The notes beneath the pieces were generated by a model that worked only from the letters and a program-made list of their open reading frames with translations, did no database searches and had not been told where the DNA came from. From assembly GCA_023558315.1 (NCBI GenBank), contig JAMJVX010000038.1, forward strand, positions 1 to 34,622: DNA of 34,622 bases, in the 5' to 3' direction. The DNA is from Flavobacteriaceae bacterium (GTDB taxonomy: Bacteria; Bacteroidota; Bacteroidia; Flavobacteriales; Flavobacteriaceae). The position numbers were made by a program, and so were the translations under genes. This document shows positions 14,164-22,923 of this stretch, piece after piece (positions within the stretch are counted from its first letter, which is position 1; every line of letters starts with the position of its first letter).

Positions 14164-16455
14164 ATGAAAAAGACATTGTTTGAAGTAAACCCTTGGAAAA
14201 TTATTGAGGAGGGATTTGAAAAAGAAAACGTAAAATCTGCAGAAAGTATTTTTAGCATTGGAAATGGAAATATGGGTCAACGCGCCAATTTTGAAGAATT
14301 TTATAGCGGGACTACTTTTCAAGGGTCGTATATAGGAGGCGTTTATTACCCGGATAAAACAAAAGTAGGGTGGTGGAAAAATGGATACCCTGAATATTTT
14401 GCGAAAGTGCCAAATGCGCCTAGTTGGTTAGGGATTAAAGTTGTTATTGATGATGTAGAACTTGATTTGAATACTTGTGAAAAAGTAGAAAATTTTCAGA
14501 GAACACTTGATATGCAAAAAGGTATTTATACACGTGAATGTATTTTAACGCTTTCAAACAATGTAAAAATTAAACTTAAAAGCGAGCGCTTTCTATCTAT
14601 GGCAAATAATGAGATAGGCGCAATAAAATATAGTATTACCCCTCTCAACAAAAAATGCGTTATTGATTTGACTCCCTATTTGGATAGTTATGTAAAAAAT
14701 GAAGATGCCAATTGGGAAGAGATTTTTTGGGATACAACAAAAGTTATTGGGAGTAAAAACGAAGGGTTTATTCTTTCTCATACCCTAAAAACAGAATTTA
14801 AAGTAGCTACTTATATGCAAAACAAAGTATATATAGAGGGTGTGCTTCAAGAGAATTTACCTGAAGAAAAAATCACAGATAAGCAATTATCTTACTCTTA
14901 TAATAATGAGATAGATATAAATCAAACAATTTCTTTAGTTAAATTAGGGGGATATATTACAGATATTAACCACCCAGATACAGATTTGAAAGAATATACA
15001 AATTCATTGCTCACAAAAATAAGGAATAGTTCCTTTGAAAATTTATACGCTGAGCATATAAATGAGTGGAAGAAAATTTGGGATAATTCTGATATTGTGA
15101 TAGAAGGAGATGAAAAAGCACAACAAGCAATTCGGTTTAATATCTTTCAGCTAAACCAAACCTATACTGGAAAAAATGCATTGTTAAATATAGGTCCCAA
15201 AGGATTTACAGGAGAAAAATATGGAGGGAGTACCTATTGGGATACAGAAGCATACTGTCTGCCTTTTTATATGGCGACAAAAACTAATGAAATAGCACTT
15301 AATTTATTAAAATATAGATATTATCATTTGTCTAAGGCGATAGAAAATGCAGAGAAATTAGGTTTTAAGGATGGAGCAGCGCTTTATCCTATGGTAACAA
15401 TGAATGGAGAAGAATGTCATAATGAATGGGAAATCACTTTTGAAGAAATACATAGGAATGGTGCAATTGCATGGGCAATATACAATTATGAACGATTTAC
15501 TGGCGATACAACTTACGTACCTAAAATGGGTTTGGAAGTACTCATAGGTATTGCAAGGTTTTGGGCGCAAAGAGCAAATTTTTCTGAAGAAAAACAGAAA
15601 TATGTGATTCTTGGTGTGACGGGTCCTAATGAATATGAAAACAATATAAATAACAATTGGTATACTAATTATATTGCAAAATGGTGTTTAAATTATGCTG
15701 CAATTAAAGTTAATGAAGTAAGAGCAGAATACCAAGATGATTATGTAAGAATTGAAAGTAAAACAAAATTATCCACACAAGAATCTGATTTGTGGCAAAA
15801 AATAGCTAATGAAATTTTTTTTCCTTTTAGTGAAGAACACCAAGTATACTTACAACAAGATGGATTCTTAGACAAAGAATTAAATCCTGTAGATTCTTTA
15901 TCCTCAAATGAAAGACCGTTAAATCAAAATTGGTCATGGGATAGGATACTTAGATCTCCATATATAAAGCAAGCAGATGTTTTACAAGGGTTTTATTTTT
16001 TTGAGGAACATTTTTCTAAAGAAGAATTACAAAGACATTTTGATTTTTATGAACCTCTTACTGTTCATGAATCTTCTCTATCTCCATGCATTCATTCTAT
16101 ACTAGCTTCTAAAATTGGATATAATGATAAAGCATATGACCTCTATTTACGAACTGCGCGTTTAGATTTAGATGATTATAATAAAGAAATTGAAGAAGGA
16201 CTGCACATCACAAGTATGGCAGGTACGTGGTTAAGTATTATTGAAGGTTTTGCAGGAATGTCTATTAAGAATGAAAAACTTTCGTTTGTGCCAAGTCTTC
16301 CAAAAAATTGGAAATCATTAGGTTTTAAAATTAATTTTAAAGAGAGACTCATAGAAGTTAATATTGACAACAAAAACAATTGCAGTATTGTTAATCATAC
16401 TCAATCAAAACCTATTTCAATTTTAGTGAATGGTGAAATTATTTCGTTGAAATAA
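14164..16455 (+). CDS. Glycoside hydrolase family 65 phosphorylase, probably maltose phosphorylase
   Basis: This 763-residue protein is of full GH65 length: an N-terminal beta-sandwich (about 1-270), a helical linker, an (alpha/alpha)6 barrel (about 320-680) and a short C-terminal beta domain. Conserved segments are GGSTYWDTEAYCLPFYM (354-370), NGEECHNEWEITFEEIHRNG (about 414-433) and GPNEYENNINNNWYTN (487-502), whose Glu490 is the expected general acid. The HNEWEITFEEIHRNG loop resembles maltose phosphorylases more than trehalose or kojibiose phosphorylases, but specificity is inferred. Phosphorolysis of maltose would give glucose and beta-glucose-1-phosphate, the substrate of the adjacent pgmB product. 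There is no signal peptide, so it acts in the cytoplasm. No maltose transporter or regulator is visible nearby. Confidence 0.9.
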   Translation: MKKTLFEVNPWKIIEEGFEKENVKSAESIFSIGNGNMGQRANFEEFYSGTTFQGSYIGGVYYPDKTKVGWWKNGYPEYFAKVPNAPSWLGIKVVIDDVELDLNTCEKVENFQRTLDMQKGIYTRECILTLSNNVKIKLKSERFLSMANNEIGAIKYSITPLNKKCVIDLTPYLDSYVKNEDANWEEIFWDTTKVIGSKNEGFILSHTLKTEFKVATYMQNKVYIEGVLQENLPEEKITDKQLSYSYNNEIDINQTISLVKLGGYITDINHPDTDLKEYTNSLLTKIRNSSFENLYAEHINEWKKIWDNSDIVIEGDEKAQQAIRFNIFQLNQTYTGKNALLNIGPKGFTGEKYGGSTYWDTEAYCLPFYMATKTNEIALNLLKYRYYHLSKAIENAEKLGFKDGAALYPMVTMNGEECHNEWEITFEEIHRNGAIAWAIYNYERFTGDTTYVPKMGLEVLIGIARFWAQRANFSEEKQKYVILGVTGPNEYENNINNNWYTNYIAKWCLNYAAIKVNEVRAEYQDDYVRIESKTKLSTQESDLWQKIANEIFFPFSEEHQVYLQQDGFLDKELNPVDSLSSNERPLNQNWSWDRILRSPYIKQADVLQGFYFFEEHFSKEELQRHFDFYEPLTVHESSLSPCIHSILASKIGYNDKAYDLYLRTARLDLDDYNKEIEEGLHITSMAGTWLSIIEGFAGMSIKNEKLSFVPSLPKNWKSLGFKINFKERLIEVNIDNKNNCSIVNHTQSKPISILVNGEIISLK

Positions 16456-16476
16456 TTTTTTTAAGAGATAAATTCT

Positions 16477-16484
16477 TACTTTTG
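16477..16484 (+). promoter_or_regulatory. -7 promoter element for the tail-specific protease
   Basis: TACTTTTG is an exact TAnnTTTG match ending 19 nt before the ATG at 16504. A TTG at 16447-16449 precedes it with a 27-nt spacer, longer than the usual range. Confidence 0.5.
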
Positions 16485-16503
16485 AGACTTAAAATTAAAT
16501 TCT

Positions 16504-18615
16504 ATGTTCTTTAAAAGAAAATATATCATACTCCTTTTCATTATCGTATTAATCTCAGGATTAGTTTCTTCTTTTACTTTAAATAATAAAAGCATTAAAA
16601 GTTCAGAAAAGGACAAAGTAATTCTTCAATTAGTTTCTTACATTCTGCAAAAATGGCATTTTGATAAGAGAGATATTAATGATGATTTCTCCGAAAAAGT
16701 ATATTATTCATATTTAGAAAGTATGGATGGGCAAAAAAGATTTTTTTTGCAAAATGATATCACAAGCCTTTCGCCCTATCGTTATCTTTTAGACGATGAA
16801 ATTGATGAGTTAAACACTAATTTTTTTGATGTTTCTTATAAGAAATTTCAGGTGCGGTTCGAACAAGTCAGAGGTTTCTATAAAGATTTATTAAAAACTC
16901 CATTTGATTTTTCTAAAGAAGAATCTATTAATGTAGATTATGAGAAAATAGAATATGTAAAATCTATAAGTGAATTAGAAAATAGATGGAGAAAGAATTT
17001 AAAATTTTCTGCATTAGCGATTTATACGGATAAAATAAAGGTAGAAAAAGTAAAGAAAAAACAAGATAGCACCTATGCTATGAAGTCATTTGAGGTTTTA
17101 GAAAAAGAAGCTAGGGATAAAGTATTAGAAAATATGAATATATATTTTGAATATATGGATGATTTAGATGAAAAAGATTGGTTTTCTATCTATATAAATA
17201 CTATATCATCTCAATTTGACCCTCATACTTTCTATTTTGCCCCTCAAGAAAAAGAAGTTTTTGACACAAGTATGTCTGGACAATATGAAGGTATCGGTGC
17301 GCGATTACAAAAGAAAAATCAAGAAATAAAAATTATAGAACTTTTATCAGGGGGACCCGTTTGGAAAGATAAACTATTGGAAGTGGGTGATATTATTCTA
17401 AAAGTATCTCAAAAAGATAAAGAAACGATTGAGGTTACGGGAATGCGTTTAGATGATGTGGTCAAGTTTATCAAAGGTCCTAAGAATACTAAAGTAACGC
17501 TAACTGTAAAGCGAGTTGATGGAACTATTGAAGATATAACTATCACAAGAGGTGTTGTAGAGCTTGAAGAAACCTATGCAAAGTCTACTATTATAAAAAA
17601 AGGAGATACTAAAATTGGATTTATTGATTTACCAAAATTTTATATTGATTTCAAAAAAGCGGAAGAGATAAATGCATCTTCTGATGTTAAGAGAGAAATT
17701 GAAGAATTAAAAAAACAAAACATTGAAGGATTAATAATAGATCTAAGAAGTAATGGTGGAGGATCGTTAAAAACTGTGGTTGATATGACAGGGCTCTTTA
17801 TAAAAGAAGGACCTGTGGTACAAGTAAAAAGTATAGGACAGGAAAAAGAAGTTCTTTACGATACGGATGATTCTATAACGTGGGATGGTCCATTAGTAAT
17901 TTTGGTTAGCGAGAACTCGGCATCTGCTTCAGAAATATTAGCAGGTGCATTACAAGATTATAAAAGAGCGGTTATAATTGGAGGAGAACAAACCTATGGA
18001 AAAGGGACTGTCCAAAATGTCATTGAATTAGATAATATGATGAAAAAAAATACGTACGGAAAATTAGGAGCAATAAAAATAACTACAGATAAATTCTATA
18101 GAATAAATGGAAGTTCTACACAATTAAAAGGGATAAAAAGTGATATTTCATACCCTACACCTTATACTTATATTGCCTTAGGGGAAAGAGATCAAGAGAA
18201 TCCACTAGCATGGGACACTATTTCAGAAACAGATTATTCCGTTTGGGAAAACCCAATTGATTATGATTATATACTTACCAAAAGCAAGAATCGTATTTCC
18301 AATGATTCTATTTTTAGCCTCATTGACGAACAGGCAAAATGGATAAAACAACAGCAAGATAAAATGATATATTCTCTCAATTACAATTCTTATAACGATG
18401 AGTTAAAAACAAACGAACTCTATGTTGAAAGATTTGATTTTTGGGATAACTATAAAACTTCTTTTGATTTAGAATACACAACTAAAGATAAAGAAAAAAT
18501 TGCTGTAGATGAGAAATTAAAAAGCAAAAGAAAACGTTGGCATCAAAGTTTGAAAAGTGATATATATTTAGATGAATCTGTTAATGTCATAAATGATTTA
18601 ATATCTAATAAATAA
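16504..18615 (+). CDS. Carboxy-terminal processing peptidase (Tsp/Prc family, S41A)
   Basis: This 703-residue protein has an N-terminal hydrophobic signal or anchor (about 6-25), a helical N-terminal region, a PDZ domain (about 255-345) with the GIGARL carboxylate-binding segment, and an S41 peptidase core. The catalytic dyad is visible as Ser474 in SENSASASEILAG and Lys500 in GEQTYGKGTVQ; GLIIDLRSNGGGSL (about 409-422) is the usual preceding strand. The C-terminal Lys/Asp-rich helical region (about 560-703) matches the long Prc type rather than the short CtpA type. It degrades or trims periplasmic proteins from their C-termini. It is monocistronic, convergent with rodA. Confidence 0.93.
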   Translation: MFFKRKYIILLFIIVLISGLVSSFTLNNKSIKSSEKDKVILQLVSYILQKWHFDKRDINDDFSEKVYYSYLESMDGQKRFFLQNDITSLSPYRYLLDDEIDELNTNFFDVSYKKFQVRFEQVRGFYKDLLKTPFDFSKEESINVDYEKIEYVKSISELENRWRKNLKFSALAIYTDKIKVEKVKKKQDSTYAMKSFEVLEKEARDKVLENMNIYFEYMDDLDEKDWFSIYINTISSQFDPHTFYFAPQEKEVFDTSMSGQYEGIGARLQKKNQEIKIIELLSGGPVWKDKLLEVGDIILKVSQKDKETIEVTGMRLDDVVKFIKGPKNTKVTLTVKRVDGTIEDITITRGVVELEETYAKSTIIKKGDTKIGFIDLPKFYIDFKKAEEINASSDVKREIEELKKQNIEGLIIDLRSNGGGSLKTVVDMTGLFIKEGPVVQVKSIGQEKEVLYDTDDSITWDGPLVILVSENSASASEILAGALQDYKRAVIIGGEQTYGKGTVQNVIELDNMMKKNTYGKLGAIKITTDKFYRINGSSTQLKGIKSDISYPTPYTYIALGERDQENPLAWDTISETDYSVWENPIDYDYILTKSKNRISNDSIFSLIDEQAKWIKQQQDKMIYSLNYNSYNDELKTNELYVERFDFWDNYKTSFDLEYTTKDKEKIAVDEKLKSKRKRWHQSLKSDIYLDESVNVINDLISNK

Positions 18616-18649
18616 TAAGACTTTAAGGTATTTATCTTATCACCAATAA

Positions 18650-19888
18650 TTACCGTATTTTATATAGAAAAGTAAATATAAAAATACTGAATATAAGCAG
18701 ATTAGACCCTCCGTAACTGATGAAAGGTAATGGGATTCCTACTGTAGGCAATAAGCCAAGAGTCATGCCAATATTAATAGTGAAATGAAAAAATAGGATT
18801 GCTGCTAAAGAATATCCAAAAAACAGATTGTGTTTATCTTTTTGCTTTTCCGCTAAAAGAACAATCCTAGCTATTAATATTGAAAACAAAATTATTACAA
18901 GGATACTTCCAAAAAATCCCCATTCTTCTGAAATGTTTGTGAAGATATAATCAGTAGATTGTTCAGGCACAAAGTTCCCTTTATTTTGAGTGCCTTGTAA
19001 ATATCCTTTTCCTTCAATTCCTCCAGAACCAATAGCAATTTTGGATTGATTAATATTATAGCCAATACCTCTTACGTCATATTGTTTTCCTAGAATAATA
19101 TTAAATCTATCTCTATGTCTTTGTTCAAAAACATTGTTAAAAATATAATTTGTAGAATAAACAACGGCACAGGTAGAGACTATACCAATAATGAGTTTTA
19201 GAAAAAAGTACTTTCTTTTTTTATTCGTAAAAAAGAAGAAAAGATAAACAATGAACAAAAAAATAGAAGCCCCTAGCATTAAGTTATACATGGGTAATAA
19301 CAACGATAAAATAAATATAGTGATGAGCCCTATAGGAATGATAAAATACACATAACTCAAGCCAGCTCTTAATAAAGGTAAAAGGAATGCGAAAAATATA
19401 ATCGCAGAACCTGGGTCTGGTTGTAAAATTATAAGAATTACTGGGATAATAATAATGCTAAAAATAGTGACTTGCCCTTTTAAATTATTTAAGTTTGCAT
19501 TATATCCACTTAATATTTTTGATATATATAGTGCGGTAGTAACTTTAGCAAATTCTGCGGGTTGAAAACTAAATCCTCCAATTTTATACCATGATGTAGA
19601 ACCCGATATTGTGGTTCCAAAAATAAATACTCCAATGAGTAAAAAAATACTAGTAATATAATAGAGGTTACTATGTTTTATAAATTCTTTAAAATTAAAA
19701 TAGCTAAGAATAAAACAAATAATTAAACTTATTATAAAAAAAAACAATTGCTTTCCTGCTAAAGAATTTAAACTGAAAATAGTACTTGAATTATTGTAAC
19801 TTGAAGAATAAATAGCAATAAATCCAATACAAACCAAAAGGAAATATATAATCAATATTAAACTATCTAATTTATAAAACTTGTTCAT
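18650..19888 (-). CDS. rodA: Rod shape-determining protein RodA (SEDS glycosyltransferase)
   Basis: This 412-residue polytopic protein of the FtsW/RodA/SpoVE (SEDS) family has about ten membrane helices. Diagnostic segments are FQPAEFAKV near residue 109, LQPDPGSAIIFFA, the extracytoplasmic segment IAIGSGGIEGKGYLQGTQ, FVPEQSTDYIFTNISEEWG and GIPLPFISYGGSN. SEDS proteins polymerise peptidoglycan glycan strands and work with a class B PBP. Its start overlaps the mrdA stop by 4 bp, so the PBP2/RodA pair is translationally coupled. It is the last gene of the elongasome operon. Confidence 0.96.
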   Translation of the reverse strand: MNKFYKLDSLILIIYFLLVCIGFIAIYSSSYNNSSTIFSLNSLAGKQLFFFIISLIICFILSYFNFKEFIKHSNLYYITSIFLLIGVFIFGTTISGSTSWYKIGGFSFQPAEFAKVTTALYISKILSGYNANLNNLKGQVTIFSIIIIPVILIILQPDPGSAIIFFAFLLPLLRAGLSYVYFIIPIGLITIFILSLLLPMYNLMLGASIFLFIVYLFFFFTNKKRKYFFLKLIIGIVSTCAVVYSTNYIFNNVFEQRHRDRFNIILGKQYDVRGIGYNINQSKIAIGSGGIEGKGYLQGTQNKGNFVPEQSTDYIFTNISEEWGFFGSILVIILFSILIARIVLLAEKQKDKHNLFFGYSLAAILFFHFTINIGMTLGLLPTVGIPLPFISYGGSNLLIFSIFIFTFLYKIR

Positions 19889-21741
19889 TCGTTTATTGTA
19901 AAGGGTTTATTACTGAACGGTTTAGCGTATTCTTCTAAGAGACTTCCTTCAAGCATTCTATCTTCTAATTCCTTTCTAGATATAGTTTTATTTAAATATT
20001 TTTCTATCATTAAACTTGCGATAGGAGATGCCCATCTGGCACCCCAATATCCATTTTCTATAAATACGGCAATCGCAATTTTCGGGTCTTCTTTAGGAGC
20101 AAAAGCAATAAATATAGAATGGTCTGTTAATTGTACTTTTTTTCCTTTTAACTTTATAAAATTTTCTACAGTTCCTGTCTTTCCGCAAACCTCAATTCCT
20201 GGAATTTGTGCGTTTCTGGCGGTACCATTTTTTACTACATTAAACATGCCATTAATTACAGTTTCAAAATGCTTTTCATCTATAGGGATATCTTTTTTCT
20301 TAAATCTATTGTCTATAGAATTTTCGTCTATTTTTTTAACAAAATGGGGTGTATAGAAGTGCCCTCTGTTTGCAATTGCTGCAGTTAAATTTGCTAGTTG
20401 GATAGGTGTAGTCAAAATTTCTCCTTGCCCAATTGCGTTAGAAATAGTAGTAACGGTTCGCCACTTTTTTTCTCCATAAACTCTATTATAATATTTTGAA
20501 GTGGGAACCAAACCTCTTTGTCCAGAAGGTAAATCATACCCTAAGTAATTCCCCAATCCAAAACTTCGCAAATATTTAGCCCAATTATCCATCCCTTCAG
20601 AAGAAGTTGGATATTTATCTAAAATACGGGTATATGTTTTGCCAAAAAAGGTATTACACGATTTATAAATAGCGCTTAATAGGTTGTTTTCCACTTGTCC
20701 ACAATGGCATCTCATAAATCGGTATGGAGTATAATAAAATCCACCATAACAAGAAAACGTTGTTTGAGGCCTAATGACTCCTTCTTGTAATCCAATTAGT
20801 GCATTTACTACTTTAAAAGGAGAACCTGGAGGATATACTGCTTGAGTAGCTCTATCAAAAAGGGGTTTAGCGATGCTGTCATTTGCCAATAGTTTATAAT
20901 TAGCATTTCTCTTTCTACCAATCAATAAATTTGGATTAAAACTAGGAGCGGAAACCATCGATAATACTTCTCCTGTGCTAGGTTCAATGGCAACTATACC
21001 CCCTCGCTTATTTTTCATTATTTCTTCTCCATATTTTTGTAATTCAATATCTATCGTTAAATAAATATCTTTTGATATACTTGGTTCAATATCAAATTTT
21101 CCATTTTTATAAGAGCCTATAATTCTATTAAATTTATCTTTTTGAAAAAATTTTTCTCCTCTGGCTCCCCTTAAATATTTTTCATAACTTTTTTCAATAC
21201 CTCTTCTGCCAATTTGTTCACCCAAATGATAATATGCATCTTTTTTTAAATCATTTTCATTTACCTCACTTAAATAACCTAATATATTAGCAGCACTATG
21301 GATTTTATAATCTCTCAATGAATTTTTAGTAATTGAAAAACCAGAAAATTGCCACATTTTTTCTTGTAATAATGCGTATTTACTTTTAGAAATTTGACTT
21401 TCGATTACATAAGGGAGTCTTACAGAAAATCGAGTTGCCTCTCTCATTTTCATTTTGAGCTTTTCTTTAGAAATATCTGTTAATTTGCAAAGCGTTAACG
21501 TATCAAAAGACCTTGTTTTTTCCATAACTACTACTAGATTGTAGTAGAGTCTGTTTGAAGCTAGGAGTGTATTATTTCTGTCATATATTAAACCTCTGTC
21601 TGGGTAATCATACACTGTCATTACAGCGTTATTTTCAGATTTTCTTAGGTATTCATCATTGTTTAGTTGTAAGGATAATAGTCTTACCATAAAAGTAATG
21701 ACTATGAGTATTATTAAACCTAGAAACGTATACTTAGTCAT
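19885..21741 (-). CDS. mrdA: Penicillin-binding protein 2 (elongasome transpeptidase)
   Basis: This 618-residue class B PBP has an N-terminal membrane anchor (about 4-22), a PBP dimerisation/pedestal region (YPDRGLIYDRN, about 46-56) and a transpeptidase domain. The active-site triad is complete: SxxK at Ser307-Lys310 (PPGSPFK), SxN at SCN (361-363) and KTG in EVCGKTGTVEN near residue 525. It cross-links peptidoglycan during cell elongation together with RodA. Its start overlaps mreD by 8 bp and rodA overlaps its end, so mreD-mrdA-rodA is one tightly coupled unit. Confidence 0.97.
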   Translation of the reverse strand: MTKYTFLGLIILIVITFMVRLLSLQLNNDEYLRKSENNAVMTVYDYPDRGLIYDRNNTLLASNRLYYNLVVVMEKTRSFDTLTLCKLTDISKEKLKMKMREATRFSVRLPYVIESQISKSKYALLQEKMWQFSGFSITKNSLRDYKIHSAANILGYLSEVNENDLKKDAYYHLGEQIGRRGIEKSYEKYLRGARGEKFFQKDKFNRIIGSYKNGKFDIEPSISKDIYLTIDIELQKYGEEIMKNKRGGIVAIEPSTGEVLSMVSAPSFNPNLLIGRKRNANYKLLANDSIAKPLFDRATQAVYPPGSPFKVVNALIGLQEGVIRPQTTFSCYGGFYYTPYRFMRCHCGQVENNLLSAIYKSCNTFFGKTYTRILDKYPTSSEGMDNWAKYLRSFGLGNYLGYDLPSGQRGLVPTSKYYNRVYGEKKWRTVTTISNAIGQGEILTTPIQLANLTAAIANRGHFYTPHFVKKIDENSIDNRFKKKDIPIDEKHFETVINGMFNVVKNGTARNAQIPGIEVCGKTGTVENFIKLKGKKVQLTDHSIFIAFAPKEDPKIAIAVFIENGYWGARWASPIASLMIEKYLNKTISRKELEDRMLEGSLLEEYAKPFSNKPFTINE

Positions 21742-22240
21742 TTTTTACTCTTTGAAGTAAGGTAATATAAATTAATATTAAAATATATGTAAAAGGAAGA
21801 GTCAAGAAAGTATATTTTAGAATGAGTAGAGAATGTTTAAAACTGAAATATTCTATCGTAAAAAATATCAGATGATGAAGAAGGACTATTAAGAAAATAA
21901 ATAATAGTTTTTTATCCACTCTTATATCATAAATAGAGAGTTGAAGTTTTTCATAACTTCTTCCAAAAATAAAGGCTAATAAATAGGGTCTAAGAAAGCC
22001 TAAAAAAAGGCAAGATATAGTATGTGTTCCAGGAGATTGTGTAAGTAAATCCATTATAAAACCTATTAAGAATGAAAAAATCAAAAAGAAAGAATTTAAT
22101 TTATTGAAACTATAAAAAACAAAAATGACAACATATAAAAATGGATTTACTATTCCAAAAATATTGAGGTTGTTAAAAATAAATACCTGAAGTAGTAGTA
22201 AAATAATTGTGTTTAGTAAAAGTGTTAGAATTTGATTCAT
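21734..22240 (-). CDS. mreD: Rod shape-determining protein MreD
   Basis: This 168-residue protein has five hydrophobic segments. LIGFIMDLLTQSPGTHTISCLFLGFLRPY matches the MreD signature, with the conserved D-x-x-x-x-x-x-G-x-x-x segment after the second helix. It is a membrane partner of MreB/MreC in the elongasome. In most flavobacteria I know of, mreD follows mreC directly; here an XRE regulator and a MutS-like gene lie between. The XRE gene ends only 24 bp upstream on the same strand, and I find no TAnnTTTG element in that gap, so mreD is probably read through from the XRE promoter. Confidence 0.88.
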   Translation of the reverse strand: MNQILTLLLNTIILLLLQVFIFNNLNIFGIVNPFLYVVIFVFYSFNKLNSFFLIFSFLIGFIMDLLTQSPGTHTISCLFLGFLRPYLLAFIFGRSYEKLQLSIYDIRVDKKLLFIFLIVLLHHLIFFTIEYFSFKHSLLILKYTFLTLPFTYILILIYITLLQRVKND

Positions 22241-22264
22241 CTTAAAATATAGGATTAAGAGTGC

Positions 22265-22666
22265 TTAGAGGGGGCTGTTTTTTAACGCAGTAATTATCTC
22301 GTCTTTGGCTTTGATGACTTCTTCCATCTCTTGCAACTTACTCTCGTAAAGCGCTTCTATCTTTTGTTGTTGTTTTTCGTTGGTCGCACAGACCTTCTGT
22401 ATTTGATGCGCAAAGATATTTCCATTATTTTTACTAGAATCATTGTTGTTATTAAACACCTCAGAAGTATTGATATTTAAGAGTTCTTCGATGGAGGTTT
22501 CTAAGATGTCGGCAATCTCGTAGAGGCGTTTGACGGAAAGCCCCGTTTTTTCATTTATCATTCGCACATAAGACCCTTGTGTAATACCTAATTGGTCGGC
22601 GACATACTCCTGAGTGATGTATTTCTGTAAACGAATTTTTTTGATGGTTTGTCCCAAATCTTTCAT
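22265..22666 (-). CDS. XRE-family helix-turn-helix regulator with C-terminal coiled coil
   Basis: This 133-residue protein has an N-terminal Cro/C1-type helix-turn-helix (about 6-62: LGQTIKKIRLQKYITQEYVADQLGITQGSYVRMI, ending EIADILETSIEELLNI). An Asn/Ser-rich linker (about 66-83) and a charged coiled-coil tail (about 95-130) follow. The tail probably mediates dimerisation or partner binding. It looks like a free-standing DNA-binding regulator, not an enzyme. Hand counts on its coding lines give about 40% GC, against roughly 20-30% for mreD and the MutS-like gene, so it appears to be a recent arrival. A perfect inverted repeat overlaps its own -7 box, suggesting autoregulation. It lies 24 bp upstream of mreD on the same strand. 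Confidence 0.9.
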   Translation of the reverse strand: MKDLGQTIKKIRLQKYITQEYVADQLGITQGSYVRMINEKTGLSVKRLYEIADILETSIEELLNINTSEVFNNNNDSSKNNGNIFAHQIQKVCATNEKQQQKIEALYESKLQEMEEVIKAKDEIITALKNSPL

Positions 22667-22686
22667 AACTTAAAAATGAGTTCGTG

Positions 22687-22694
22687 CAAAGATA
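22687..22694 (-). promoter_or_regulatory. -7 promoter element for the XRE gene
   Basis: Minus-strand TATCTTTG is an exact TAnnTTTG match ending 20 nt before the XRE ATG. It overlaps the left arm of the inverted repeat at 22690-22713. Confidence 0.6.
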
Positions 22695-22713
22695 CTACTA
22701 TTTTAGAGTATCT
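22690..22713. promoter_or_regulatory. Putative XRE operator: perfect 7-bp inverted repeat
   Basis: AGATACT, a 10-bp spacer and AGTATCT form a perfect inverted repeat that overlaps the -7 box of the XRE gene and extends towards its -33 region. A dimeric regulator bound here would block initiation, the classical arrangement for autorepression by XRE proteins. The match of protein to site is inference; no second copy was noticed near the divergent MutS-like gene. Confidence 0.5.
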
Positions 22714-22817
22714 ATAAAAAAAGATGTGATGTAAAATACATATATTAAGGCGTTAAATAAATTAAGCATTAAATGATTTGGCTTTAAATAAACTTTTCTC
22801 AATTTTGATTCAATTTA

Positions 22818-22825
22818 TATTTTTG
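22818..22825 (+). promoter_or_regulatory. Upstream candidate -7 element for the MutS-like gene
   Basis: TATTTTTG is an exact TAnnTTTG match but ends 98 nt before the GTG start. The site at 22881 fits the usual spacing better, so this would be a second, distal promoter at most. Confidence 0.25.
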
Positions 22826-22880
22826 TTTATTTAATAAAAAATATTAACTTATCTTTAATTTAATAATAAAGAATAAAAAA

Positions 22881-22888
22881 TAGATTTG
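22881..22888 (+). promoter_or_regulatory. -7 promoter element for the MutS-like gene
   Basis: TAGATTTG is an exact TAnnTTTG match ending 35 nt before the GTG start at 22924, close to the spacing seen for other genes in the window. Confidence 0.45.
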
Positions 22889-22923
22889 AAAAACTATTCA
22901 AATTATAAAAAAACAAAATTAAA

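Noticed and set aside
15769-15777. Exact DnaA box TTATCCACA inside the maltose phosphorylase gene
   Set aside because: It is a single copy within a coding sequence, with no cluster and no AT-rich unwinding region of note; about one such match per 130 kb of sequence is expected for equal base composition, so chance is enough.
18616-18649. Terminator between the tail-specific protease and rodA
   Set aside because: Only a 6-bp ATAAGA/TCTTAT pairing with a 14-nt loop is present, too weak and AT-rich to call.
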